DNA of 64,000 bases from Nostoc sp. C052 (GCF_013393905.1 NZ_CP040272.1:2356001-2420000); one strand, 5' to 3'; positions 18,401 to 27,019 are shown, counted from the stretch's first letter. Notes: generated from the letters alone by a model not told the origin. Numbers and translations are program-made.

Positions 18401-18530
18401 ATTAAAAGTTAGGAGTTAGGAGTTATGAGTTATGAGTTGATAAATTAATTTTTTTAACTCTTCACTCCTCATTCCTAACTCCTAACTGCTAACTCTTCAC
18501 TTTTAATTCTTAACTCCTAACTTTAATTAT
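18401..18530. repeat. Large imperfect inverted repeat of GTTAGGA heptamers between lpxA and lpxB
   Basis: The left half holds direct copies of AGTTAGG/AGTTATG (about 18407-18437) and the right half holds the complementary CCTAACT copies (about 18457-18523), separated by an AT-rich centre. The transcript could fold into a long stem between the two lipid A genes. The units are the same heptamer type as at 40701-40737. Confidence 0.7.
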
Positions 18531-18533
18531 AAA

Positions 18534-19724
18534 ATGCGGATATTTATCAGCACTGGCGAAGTATCTGGCGATTTACAAGGGTCGCTGCTAATTTCAGCGC
18601 TGAAGCGTCAAGCTGGGGCGATTGGGTTGGAATTAGAGATTGTGGCACTGGGAGGCGAAAAAATGGTAGAGGCTGGAGCAGTTTTGCTAGGTAATACTAG
18701 CAGTATTGGCTCAATGGGTATTCTAGAAGGGCTACCTTATGTTTTACCGACCCTCCAGGTGCAACGTCAAGCGATCGCTTCCTTAAAGCAAAATCCACCT
18801 GATTTAGTGGTACTAATCGACTACATGAGTCCGAATCTGGGAATTGGGACTTACATGAAACGGCAGTTACCACATGTGCCTGTAGTCTATTACATTGCTC
18901 CCCAAGAGTGGGCTTGGTCGCTCAATGTGCGTAACACTAACCGAATTGTTGGTTTTACAGATAAGCTGTTGGCAATTTTTCCACAAGAAGCCCGTTACTT
19001 TCGTGAGAAAGGGGCAGAAGTTAGTTGGGTAGGGCATCCTTTGCTTGACCGGATGCAGGACGCTCCCAGTCGGGAAGCAGCCCGTGCAACCCTGGGGATT
19101 GCGCCAGAAGAGATTGCAATCGCACTCCTCCCCGCTTCTCGCCGCCAAGAACTAAAATATCTTTTACCAATTATTTTTGAAGCTGCCCAAACTATTCAAG
19201 CTAAATTACCTGAAGTTCGTTTCTGGATTCCCCTGTCACTGGAAGTCTATAGACAGCCAATTGAAGAGGCTATTAAGCGTTACGGTTTACGGGCTACAGT
19301 TCTATTAGCTCAACAAAAGGAAGTTTTTGCTGCGGCTGATTTAGCCGTTAGCAAATCTGGTACTGTCAACCTGGAACTTGCTTTGTTAAACGTGCCGCAA
19401 GTGGTAGTTTATCGCCTCAGTCCCCTAACTGCTTGGATAGCTCGTAAAATCCTCCAAGGTTCTATAAGCTTTGCATCGCCACCTAATTTAGTAGTTATGA
19501 AGCCGATTGTGCCAGAATTTTTACAAGAGGAAGCTACGGCAGAAAATATTATCCAAGCAGCAATGGAATTACTACTCAATCCCAGTCGCAGAGAACAAAC
19601 TTTGCTAGATTATGAAGAAATGCGGCGGTGTTTAGGGGAAGTTGGGGTATGCGATCGCGCTGCTCTAGAAATTTTGCAAATGTTGCCAGGGAGTGGGGAT
19701 CGGGGACTAGGGACTGGGGACTGA
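18534..19724 (+). CDS. lpxB: Lipid-A-disaccharide synthase LpxB
   Basis: GT19 glycosyltransferase that joins UDP-2,3-diacylglucosamine to lipid X. The 396-residue protein starts MRIFISTGEVSGDLQGSLLI, the hallmark GEVSGD motif, and has PDLVVLIDYMSPNLGIG, PHVPVVYYIAPQEWAW and the C-terminal SKSGTVNLELALLNVPQVVV. It closes the envelope cluster. Its last 13 residues (GSGDRGLGTGD and neighbours) are encoded by GGGGACT heptamer repeat DNA, so the end of the gene has probably been extended by an intergenic repeat. Confidence 0.94.
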   Translation: MRIFISTGEVSGDLQGSLLISALKRQAGAIGLELEIVALGGEKMVEAGAVLLGNTSSIGSMGILEGLPYVLPTLQVQRQAIASLKQNPPDLVVLIDYMSPNLGIGTYMKRQLPHVPVVYYIAPQEWAWSLNVRNTNRIVGFTDKLLAIFPQEARYFREKGAEVSWVGHPLLDRMQDAPSREAARATLGIAPEEIAIALLPASRRQELKYLLPIIFEAAQTIQAKLPEVRFWIPLSLEVYRQPIEEAIKRYGLRATVLLAQQKEVFAAADLAVSKSGTVNLELALLNVPQVVVYRLSPLTAWIARKILQGSISFASPPNLVVMKPIVPEFLQEEATAENIIQAAMELLLNPSRREQTLLDYEEMRRCLGEVGVCDRAALEILQMLPGSGDRGLGTGD

Positions 19725-19801
19725 GGACTAGAGACTAGGAAAATTTTCTATATTTAATACGTCATACCCAATCCCCAATCCCCAATCCCCTTAGAGGTGT
19801 C

Positions 19802-21070
19802 ATGGCTTATGAGATGAAAAAACAAAGAGCGATCGCAGTTGATTTGTTCGCTGGCGCGGGTGGTATGACTCTTGGCTTTGAGCAAGCTGGTTTTGATGTG
19901 CTAGCATCTGTGGAAATTGACCCGATCCACTGTGCAACACATGAGTTTAACTTCCCTTATTGCTCAGTGTTATGTAAAAGTGTTGTGGATACAACCGGGG
20001 AAGAAATTAGGAGTCGGTCTGAGATTGGCGATCGCGAGATTGATGTGGTAATTTGTGGCTCACCATGTCAAGGATTTTCCCTAATTGGTAAACGAGCTAT
20101 CGATGACCCCCGAAATTCTTTGGTGTTTCACTTTCATCGGCTGGTTTTTGAGCTAAAACCGAAATTCTTTGTGATGGAAAATGTTCGAGGGATCACAGTT
20201 GGCGAACATAAACAAATCCTCCAAACCTTAATTAGCGAGTTTAGAATTCACGGCTATCAAGTAGAAGAAAATTACCAAATTCTCAACGCTGCAAATTACG
20301 GAGTACCACAATCTCGTGAGAGATTATTTCTGATAGGTGCGAGGGAAGATGTAGAGTTACCAAGATACCCTCAGCCGATTACTAAACAAGCGCTAATAAA
20401 TAATTCAAATTCTAAAAGAATATCTGACATTCCATCGAGTCCTACAGTCTGGGATGCAATTAGAGATTTACCTGAAATAGAAAAATATCCTGAATTATTA
20501 ACAAGAGATTGGGTTGTAGCAGAATACGAAAAGCCTAGTAAATATGGTCTTGTACTTCGTGGTCTTAAGTGCCTAGATGATGATTATTCTTACAAACGGG
20601 AATATGACTTGCGAATACTTTCATCAAGTTTAAGAACAAAACATTCTGCGGAAACTATTAAACGTTTTCAGGATACTCAACAAGGCGAGAGAGAAAAAAT
20701 TAGTCGTTTTCATAAGCTACATCCTGCTAGTGTCTGCAATACTTTAAGGGCCGGAACAGACAGGTATAGGGGTTCTTTCACATCTCCAAGACCGATTCAT
20801 CCATCTACGCCGAGGTGTATCACCGTCAGGGAAGCAGCAAGATTGCATTCTTACCCAGATTGGTTTAGATTTCATATAACTAAATGGCACGGATTTCGGC
20901 AAGTTGGTAACTCTGTACCACCGCTACTAGCAAAGGCTGTGGCATCAGAAATTATTCGCAGTTTGAATATTTCGCCTTTTAAGCCGAGTTCGCGATACAA
21001 GTTGGGAGAGGAAAAACTATTACAATTTAATATGTCGCAAGCGGCACAATATTATCAGTGTGACTGTTAA
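19802..21070 (+). CDS. DNA cytosine-5 methyltransferase, probably orphan
   Basis: Methylates cytosine at C5 in a DNA target. The 422-residue protein shows motif I VDLFAGAGGMTLGFEQAGF, the catalytic Cys in GSPCQGFS (motif IV), MENVRG (motif VI), QSRERLFLIG (motif VIII) and QVGNSVPPLLAKAVA (motif X). The short variable region between VIII and IX determines the target and cannot be read by eye. No recognisable restriction endonuclease lies beside it, so it looks like an orphan. Cyanobacteria have orphan m5C enzymes that act on CGATCG, the core of the HIP1 octamer abundant here; that target is possible but unproven. Upstream is heptamer repeat DNA. Confidence 0.88.
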   Translation: MAYEMKKQRAIAVDLFAGAGGMTLGFEQAGFDVLASVEIDPIHCATHEFNFPYCSVLCKSVVDTTGEEIRSRSEIGDREIDVVICGSPCQGFSLIGKRAIDDPRNSLVFHFHRLVFELKPKFFVMENVRGITVGEHKQILQTLISEFRIHGYQVEENYQILNAANYGVPQSRERLFLIGAREDVELPRYPQPITKQALINNSNSKRISDIPSSPTVWDAIRDLPEIEKYPELLTRDWVVAEYEKPSKYGLVLRGLKCLDDDYSYKREYDLRILSSSLRTKHSAETIKRFQDTQQGEREKISRFHKLHPASVCNTLRAGTDRYRGSFTSPRPIHPSTPRCITVREAARLHSYPDWFRFHITKWHGFRQVGNSVPPLLAKAVASEIIRSLNISPFKPSSRYKLGEEKLLQFNMSQAAQYYQCDC

Positions 21071-21253
21071 GTTAAGCAAATGTACTGTAGCAGACACCAG
21101 ACGCAAACTAAAATGTATAGTTTAAATAATAAATTATACACACTCATTCTTTTCAAAACGTTGTTTTTATATGCTAAAAGTGTGTTTAACAGATATTTCT
21201 TGTATGCAGCACTTTCCTAATATTTTAATTTGGAGTTAATTAACACTCTCGTT

Positions 21254-21625
21254 ATGTCAAATGAAGATTGGTACAACATCAAGAATGCTTACGAGTATGT
21301 ATTAGAAAAAACATCAAGACATACTTATTTAGTTTATATGCCTTGGTTAATTAACCAAATTATTGAATCCAAGTTTATTTCATTTTTTGCAACGATGTCG
21401 CATATAAACCTCATTGTACACCCAACTATTGACTTAAATTCTAAGCATCATCGTATTGCAATTTATCCAAAAGCTAGTTGGTTTACACTCCACTATAGTT
21501 ACTATGATTTAAAAGAATATAGATATGATGAGTATAAGGTTGTACTTGAAGATGTAGAAAATATTCTCTGGCAGCTAATGGAACGTCTTGATAAATGGAA
21601 AGTGAAAAATCTGCTTAATGATTAG
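21254..21625 (+). CDS. Small hypothetical protein downstream of the methyltransferase
   Basis: A 123-residue protein from the ATG at 21254 (MSNEDWYNIKNAYEYVLEKT); the frame can begin at a TTG at 21230. It is rich in Tyr, Ile and Asn, with no signal peptide or clear motif, and its DNA is more AT-rich than the methyltransferase gene. I do not recognise a family. Its place 180 bases after the methyltransferase raises the idea of a cognate restriction enzyme, but no PD-(D/E)xK, HNH or GIY-YIG motif is seen, so that remains speculation. Confidence 0.5.
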   Translation: MSNEDWYNIKNAYEYVLEKTSRHTYLVYMPWLINQIIESKFISFFATMSHINLIVHPTIDLNSKHHRIAIYPKASWFTLHYSYYDLKEYRYDEYKVVLEDVENILWQLMERLDKWKVKNLLND

Positions 21626-21729
21626 CTATATAGTTAACAAAAAGGTTTGGCATTAGCCACCCACTATTACTATCAAGACTACTTTAAATGTTTGAAGTAT
21701 TGCATCTGTGTTCAGGCACTAAAAAACCC

Positions 21730-21826
21730 CTATACATATCGTTCCTGATGAATAAACTTATCCACTTCTTCTGGTGTGGCAAAACTGCCTTTAGCATACG
21801 CACTGCTTTATCTAGTTTAGCTTTGA
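21730..21826 (-). pseudogene. Fragment of an antitoxin-like gene
   Basis: On the minus strand a short piece reads KAKLDKAVRML and, after a -1 shift near 21790, KGSFATPEEVDKFIHQERYV followed by a stop. This looks like the C-terminal end of small cyanobacterial antitoxin-type proteins. There is no start, and the upstream side is replaced by a dispersed GCGTAGGCGTAGCCCGTCG repeat (21829 onward). Family recall only, with no search done. Confidence 0.3.
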
Positions 21827-21857
21827 GGTGCGTAGGCGTAGCCCGTCGTAGACATCG
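21827..21857. repeat. Dispersed repeat, GGCTACGCCTACGC family
   Basis: GCGTAGGCGTAGCCCGTCG followed by TAGACATCGCT. The reverse complement of this block recurs at 26831-26861, and the core GGCTACGCCTACGC also occurs at 13350 inside the Omp85 gene. It looks like a REP-type repeat of Nostoc genomes. Confidence 0.65.
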
Positions 21858-21859
21858 CT

Positions 21860-22339
21860 TTACTTATTACCGACAGAATTTTTCTCAGCATAGTTCAGAT
21901 TTCTCTGATATTCTTTGATTTTTTGTTGAGCAACTACATAATTTTGGCTAGAAGATGGCACAGTTTTCATAAGTGCGATCGCAGCTTCCCACTGACTCAC
22001 AACTATTTTCCATTCATCTGGAGATTTTGCTGATTGAGTAAGGTTAGCTGCATTAATTGCTTGATTAACAGCCTCTCGAAATTTATCACTTTCAAGTAAC
22101 ACAGTCGGCGATTGTGAAGTCACTGGTGAGGGTATAACTAATACAGATTTTGATGGTATTTGTGTTGGAATTTTAGAGGTTATGGGAAGTTTTTCTACAA
22201 GTTTTGAAGAAAAGTATATTATGATAGGAATTGAAAAGATCAGAAAAATTAGCAACCAATTTTTATTTAAATTACGATACTTCCACCGAGTCTCGATAAC
22301 TGTAATTTTTTCATCATTCGATAAAATATTTGATTTCAT
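21860..22339 (-). CDS. Membrane-anchored protein with a cyanobacterial C-terminal repeat motif
   Basis: A 159-residue protein from the ATG at 22339 (MKSNILSNDEKITVIETRWK); a TTG at 22366 would add nine residues. One transmembrane segment (NWLLIFLIFSIPIIIYFSSK, about residues 27-46) follows a short basic cytoplasmic end. A Pro/Ser/Thr linker and a helical C-terminal part (WKIVVSQWEAAIALMKTVPS, then AQQKIKEYQRNLNYA) follow. That WxxAIxLMxxVPxxSxxY...KIxEYQxNLxYA pattern occurs in many cyanobacterial proteins, some attached to kinases. Function unknown. Confidence 0.6.
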   Translation of the reverse strand: MKSNILSNDEKITVIETRWKYRNLNKNWLLIFLIFSIPIIIYFSSKLVEKLPITSKIPTQIPSKSVLVIPSPVTSQSPTVLLESDKFREAVNQAINAANLTQSAKSPDEWKIVVSQWEAAIALMKTVPSSSQNYVVAQQKIKEYQRNLNYAEKNSVGNK

Positions 22340-22529
22340 TTTGTTTAAACCCCTTTCCCCGCGCAACCTAATTATCGTCTATCTTAGAATTCCCCATTTA
22401 TAGACAAAAGCAACTATTTTATAATTTTCCCAGCCCTATATTTAAAATTTACTTAAATTTCTTAGATGTCTTGTAAAATTCCCTATTTGAGACTCTTTCT
22501 CTCCGTCTATGTGCGAGGCAAATTAAATC

Positions 22530-23042
22530 CTAACGTTCTTTTGTAATTATAGAACTACCATTACTAATACTTACTTTTTGAATAAAAACGTTAGTAGGAG
22601 ATGATAAAATATCAGTGCTGATTTGATTAGCAATAAATTCAAAATCTTGATTTGTTAATCCCTGTGCGGTATCGCCACTTAAGTTAATACAAATAGTTAA
22701 ATTTTGAGGATTAGTAGAAGACTCTACCGCTTCTATTTCAACTTCTTCTATGCCCAAATCAAACTCTTTACTCCAATCTGGAAAATCCTTACCCGTTTGT
22801 TGTCCATAAACTTTGACTATTTCAACAGACGCAGCCCCTAAAGCTGTTAACCCTTTGCGGATAAATGCAACTAAAATTTGCTGATTTAGTACTTGAGTAG
22901 ACTCTAGTATTACCTCTAAGGACGCATCCTTAAAGGCAACTTTTGCATTGATCCTTTTAGGGTGTAGGTGGCGGTTCATCAGAGATGCGATCGCATCTGC
23001 ATCTCCCTGCTTTGCAAGTTTGAGAATATTTGGCTGTGTCAT
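22530..23042 (-). CDS. Conserved cyanobacterial protein, function unknown
   Basis: A 170-residue soluble protein starting MTQPNILKLAKQGDADAIAS at 23042; the GTG at 23048 would add two residues. It contains ASLMNRHLHPKRINAKVAFK and VLNQQILVAFIRKGLTALGA, which I recognise as a domain frequently found at the N-terminus of Nostoc proteins. No catalytic motif or membrane segment is seen. It is divergent from the endonuclease V gene. Confidence 0.6.
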   Translation of the reverse strand: MTQPNILKLAKQGDADAIASLMNRHLHPKRINAKVAFKDASLEVILESTQVLNQQILVAFIRKGLTALGAASVEIVKVYGQQTGKDFPDWSKEFDLGIEEVEIEAVESSTNPQNLTICINLSGDTAQGLTNQDFEFIANQISTDILSSPTNVFIQKVSISNGSSIITKER

Positions 23043-23285
23043 AACCACTAAAAGAAAAATCTCGGAAAATAAACCTATATTCTCAGGATTCCCTCTTGAC
23101 AGCCTTAAGTAACATTAAGATGCAAAATCTCAGCTAATCTGAGCTAAAATATTTAGTATAAAGATAGTCTTTACACAGATTTTTACAAAAATTATATTTT
23201 CCCTATATCAACATCAAAAACTAGTGTTTTTGTGCTTGCCAAATTAACAGAATTAATATTAATCAGTTTACTTTCAATTTTCAAT

Positions 23286-23951
23286 ATGAAGTTTTATCGA
23301 GATCATGCTTGGCCATCGACGCTAGAAGAAGCCATAGTTATCCAAGAAGCGCTGCGAGATCGAGTAATTACTGAGGATCAACTGCAAGAACCTATCCAGT
23401 ATGTTGCTGGAGTCGATATGGGTTTTGAAGCTGATGGAACCATTAGCCGTGCAGCTGTCGCAGTATTGAGTTTTCCTGATTTGCAAGTCATTGAGACAAG
23501 CCTAGCACACCGTCCTACCACCTTTCCTTATGTTCCTGGATTCCTCTCATTTCGGGAAATTCCAGCCGTTCTCGATGCTCTAGAAAAGATTAAAACAACA
23601 CCTGATATCATCCTGTGTGATGGTCAGGGAATTGCTCATCCCCGCAGATTAGGTATAGCTAGCCATTTAGGTTTACTTATAGATATACCAACAATTGGTG
23701 TCGCTAAGTCCAGGTTGTTAGGGAAACATGAAGAATTGGCAGAAACCAAAGGCAGTACGCAACCACTGATATATGAGGGTGAAACCGTTGGGGCTGTTTT
23801 GCGATCGCGCACAGCAGTAAAACCTCTATACATCTCCAGTGGCCATCGAATTAGCTTACCGACAGCCATTGACTATGTATTACGCTGCACGCCAAAATAT
23901 CGGCTACCAGAAACTACACGCATTGCTGATAAATTAGCGTCGGACAGATAA
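23286..23951 (+). CDS. nfi: Endonuclease V (deoxyinosine repair)
   Basis: Nicks DNA one base 3' of deoxyinosine to begin alternative excision repair. From the ATG at 23286 the protein has 221 residues, normal for the family; the frame extends upstream to 23232 but those residues are hydrophobic and unlike the family. The three catalytic acids are visible: Asp in YVAGVDMGFE, Glu in PGFLSFREIP and Asp in ILCDGQGIAHPRRLG. The PYVPGFLSFRE wedge segment is also present. Confidence 0.93.
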   Translation: MKFYRDHAWPSTLEEAIVIQEALRDRVITEDQLQEPIQYVAGVDMGFEADGTISRAAVAVLSFPDLQVIETSLAHRPTTFPYVPGFLSFREIPAVLDALEKIKTTPDIILCDGQGIAHPRRLGIASHLGLLIDIPTIGVAKSRLLGKHEELAETKGSTQPLIYEGETVGAVLRSRTAVKPLYISSGHRISLPTAIDYVLRCTPKYRLPETTRIADKLASDR

Positions 23952-24058
23952 AGCTTGTTGAAGTTTTTTCTAAATGCTTGCTTCCACCTACTCAATCGTG
24001 TTAGGAATCGCACAGGAAGATGTTGAAGTAGCTAAATACGATTTACAAAGTTAGAACA

Positions 24059-24607
24059 ATGAACGCACTAACTTTACAGTGGCACGATGCAGGTCAAGAT
24101 AAAACTCAGAACATTTACGAGCAACAGCCAAGTCAAAATCCTGGCACTGTCCGCATCGGTCGCGACCCCCTCCGGTGCGATATTGTTCTGAGTCACCCTA
24201 CTGTCTCTGGACTGCACGTTGAAATCTTTTTTCATCACCAGCAACAGCGCTTTTATATTAGGAATTTGCGATCGCAAAATCCCCCTGTTGTCGATGGAAG
24301 GCAATTAGTCCAAGGTGAAATGCCTTTAACTGAGGGCACTAGTATTACTTTGGGACAAATAAAACTCAATGTTACTAACGTTTCCACGGGTAGTATTCCA
24401 GCAACAATTTTGCTGCCACCCCATCCACCAGTAAACATCGGACATCACCACCATCCACTAACACCCCCTGCACCACCGCCAGGAGTTTATGGCTTAGAAT
24501 GCCCCAAATGTCATAAAGTTTCCCCAGGAGAGAATCTACAAATTGGCTGTCATTGGTGTGGGACATCTTTAGCTGCGGCTGTGAGTGTTTTGGTAGCAAG
24601 GAATTAG
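24059..24607 (+). CDS. FHA protein with a C-terminal zinc ribbon
   Basis: A 182-residue protein. The FHA domain (about residues 30-110) shows VRIGRDPLRCDIVLSHPTVS and GLHVEIFFH, the phosphothreonine-binding loops. A Pro/His-rich linker (HPPVNIGHHHHPLTPPAPPP) leads to a C-terminal CPKCHK...CHWCG pair that should bind zinc. It ends 33 bases before the FHA-flavoenzyme gene and the two are probably co-transcribed. Likely a phospho-dependent adaptor; its partner is unknown. Confidence 0.75.
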   Translation: MNALTLQWHDAGQDKTQNIYEQQPSQNPGTVRIGRDPLRCDIVLSHPTVSGLHVEIFFHHQQQRFYIRNLRSQNPPVVDGRQLVQGEMPLTEGTSITLGQIKLNVTNVSTGSIPATILLPPHPPVNIGHHHHPLTPPAPPPGVYGLECPKCHKVSPGENLQIGCHWCGTSLAAAVSVLVARN

Positions 24608-24640
24608 GGAGTGGGGGCAGGGGGCAGGGGAGAATAACTA

Positions 24641-26596
24641 ATGACAAATGAACAAATCCAATTAAGTTGGGAAGAACCAGCGACAGGTGAACGGCGAGAA
24701 CCAAGGTTAAATATACCGATCGCTTTTGGTCGAGAATTCGCTCGTTTACCTGCTGAACTTAAGGGAGTGCGCGTTTCTCGGATGCTGCTTAACAGTAACG
24801 AAGTTTCTCGCTACCATGCCCTAATTGAGTGGGAACAAGACCATCTAGTGGTGATTGATCAAGGCAGTGTTAACGGTGTCTATGTCAATGGTCAACCACA
24901 AACGCGGAGTGTCTTGGCTAATGGCGATACGTTGCAAATTGGCCCCTATTTAATAACGGTGACATTTGTTGCTAACGCCTCTGCACCAGATACTAGCCCC
25001 CCTTCAACGATTCGCTTTAATGCAAATACCAATCTTCCAGACCCCAGCTTGCCTGTAGTCCAGCCGTTAACGCCTTTGACAAGTAATTTCCCGCCATTGG
25101 CATTTCAAGCACAAAAGGTTGCTGTGCAAGCACTTCATGCTACGGGATTGCCAGTAGATGAATCTGATTATTTAGCGATCGGGGCGGGATTGGGTAGCTT
25201 TTTATGGGCTGATTTGCTGCGAATTAGTGGTGTACGTGCTGACAAAATTGTAGCTTTGGGATTAGAGGCAGAACCTTATGCCCGTTACAAGCGCCTCTGT
25301 TTGAATTCGCAAATTCCCTTATATGAAAGACTGCGTTCTAATTCTGACTCTTGTCCTGATAATATTTGGGGTTGGCCTAGTTATGCCTTGCGTGAGGCTT
25401 GGGGAGACTTAACTAAGGGACAGATAAATTCAGCATTCAAGTATTTATGGCAAGTCTTTGCCGAACCAACATTTGCTGAAACTTATACTCCCCGTGCTGG
25501 TAACGTCTTTGATTCCATAGATAGGGAGACAAAGCGTATTGGCTGGAATCAAATTTATCGCTATGGGCGAGTTAGAGGAATTCGGAAAACTGATGATGGC
25601 AGATATTGCGTAGCCTATTCTCGCGGCCCAGGAGATTATGCTTTTTTAGTTAGTCGTTATTTACATTTAGCTACTGGGTATCCAGCAATTCAGTTTCTCC
25701 CAGATTTGCAAGCTTATAGGGAAAAATATCAAGACTTTAAATCTGTGGTCAATGCTTATGAAGCCCACGATCATGTTTATGAACAACTAGAGCAACATGG
25801 TGGTACGGTATTGATTCGGGGGCGGGGAATTGTGGCTTCGCGGATTGTGCAGCGGATTTATGAAGCCAGAAAACGAAATCGGAATATTGCAGTTTTGCAT
25901 TTAATGCGATCGCCTAAACCCCAAGGTAACAAATTTCAAAGAGCCACGCGCCTAGTCAAAAATCATTACGAATTTCAACCCTTTAACTGGCCGAAAGCCT
26001 GTTGGGGCGGCGAACTCCGGGCAATGTTAGAAAAAGCTAGTCCCGATGAACGCAAACGTTTACTAGCAGACTGGGGTGGAACAACCACCGCCGACCGCCA
26101 AGACTGGCAGCAAATTACCGCCCAAGGGTTAAGCGAAGGTTGGTATCAAATTACCTTCGGTGAGGTGCTGGATGTAGAACGAGATGCCCAAAACCGGACT
26201 ATTACCCGTATCAGAGAGCAAAGCTTTGGGGAAATGAAATTGCTCGCTGACTTTATTGTTGACGCTACTGGACTGGATGCCAAGGTAGATACCAATCCCC
26301 TACTAGCAGATTTGGTGAAACATTACAATCTCCCAGTGAATCATCTGGGGCGATTGACTGTAGCGAACAATTTTGAATTGATAGAAATGCGTAGTGATAG
26401 AGGTCAAATGTATGCTGCGGGAGCTATTACTTTAGGTGGCCCTTATGCAGCAGTTGATAGTTTTTTGGGCTTGCAATACGCCGCATTAGTCGCCGTTGAT
26501 GGACTCGCCGCCGCCCGTGCTACTGGAGTGCAAAAGTTGAATGTTGTAAGTTCCTTTAGTCAGTGGTTGAAGTGGGTGTTAAATCAGTCACCTTAG
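24641..26596 (+). CDS. FHA domain fused to an FAD/NAD(P)-dependent oxidoreductase-like protein
   Basis: A 651-residue fusion. The N-terminal FHA domain (about residues 25-110) has SRYHALIEWEQ and DQGSVNGVYVNGQ. After a Pro/Thr linker the rest looks like a flavin-dependent reductase: LAIGAGLGSFLWADLLRISG (dinucleotide-binding glycine motif near residue 180), GTVLIRGRGIVASRIVQRIY (a second Rossmann motif), FIVDATGLDAKVDTNPLLAD and a C-terminal MYAAGAITLGGPYAAVDSFL. The glycine patterns suggest two nucleotide sites. The substrate is unknown. A phosphopeptide-binding domain joined to a redox enzyme suggests kinase control of a redox reaction. Same operon as the FHA/zinc-ribbon gene. Confidence 0.75.
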   Translation: MTNEQIQLSWEEPATGERREPRLNIPIAFGREFARLPAELKGVRVSRMLLNSNEVSRYHALIEWEQDHLVVIDQGSVNGVYVNGQPQTRSVLANGDTLQIGPYLITVTFVANASAPDTSPPSTIRFNANTNLPDPSLPVVQPLTPLTSNFPPLAFQAQKVAVQALHATGLPVDESDYLAIGAGLGSFLWADLLRISGVRADKIVALGLEAEPYARYKRLCLNSQIPLYERLRSNSDSCPDNIWGWPSYALREAWGDLTKGQINSAFKYLWQVFAEPTFAETYTPRAGNVFDSIDRETKRIGWNQIYRYGRVRGIRKTDDGRYCVAYSRGPGDYAFLVSRYLHLATGYPAIQFLPDLQAYREKYQDFKSVVNAYEAHDHVYEQLEQHGGTVLIRGRGIVASRIVQRIYEARKRNRNIAVLHLMRSPKPQGNKFQRATRLVKNHYEFQPFNWPKACWGGELRAMLEKASPDERKRLLADWGGTTTADRQDWQQITAQGLSEGWYQITFGEVLDVERDAQNRTITRIREQSFGEMKLLADFIVDATGLDAKVDTNPLLADLVKHYNLPVNHLGRLTVANNFELIEMRSDRGQMYAAGAITLGGPYAAVDSFLGLQYAALVAVDGLAAARATGVQKLNVVSSFSQWLKWVLNQSP

Positions 26597-26658
26597 TATT
26601 AGGGGGCATGGGGCATGGGGAATAGAGTATTTATCCGGCTGTTTTGAGTACCAAATCC

Positions 26659-26826
26659 CAACATTGAGGATAAAAGGTGCAACATTGAGGATAAAAGGTG
26701 CAACTTCGAGGATAAAAGACGCAACTTCGAGGATAAAAGGCTCAACTTCGAGGATAAAAGACGCAACTTCGAGGATAAAAGGTGCAACGTCGAAGATAAA
26801 AGGCGCAACGTTGAGGTTCTGAGGTT
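26659..26826. repeat. Tandem array of a 21-bp repeat
   Basis: Seven full units starting at 26659, 26680, 26701, 26722, 26743, 26764 and 26785, and a degenerate eighth at 26806. The unit is CAACTTCGAGGATAAAAG plus three variable bases. The first two units have CATT instead of CTTC. On the minus strand the array is an open frame of heptad LLSSKLR-type repeats, but there is no start signal or homology, so a non-coding tandem repeat is preferred. Confidence 0.9.
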
Positions 26827-26830
26827 TAAT

Positions 26831-26861
26831 TGGCGATGTCTACGACGGGCTACACCTACGC
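26831..26861. repeat. Dispersed repeat, inverted copy of the 21827 block
   Basis: GCGATGTCTACGACGGGCTA followed by CACCTACGCA is the reverse complement, with one change, of the block at 21827-21857. It sits right after the 21-bp tandem array and before the STAND module. Confidence 0.65.
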
Positions 26862-27019
26862 AGAATTCTTACTCTCTGATATTATGAATAAAATCGGCGG
26901 TTAGAAACTTCATCCCGGCTGTATTTTTTATAATTTTTTCTGTTATTTGCTCACTATTAACTATTTAGAGACTATAGACTGAGAACCATAAGTAAAATAT
27001 CGTGTATTTTGGCAGACTT

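Noticed and set aside
21688..21918. 76-codon plus-strand frame after the methyltransferase neighbour
   Set aside because: It crosses the dispersed repeat and an antitoxin-like fragment on the other strand; no family is visible.
26599..26808. Minus-strand frame of LLSSKLR heptads across the 21-bp tandem array
   Set aside because: It follows from a 21-bp repeat unit being a multiple of three. There is no start signal, no homologue and no complex composition.
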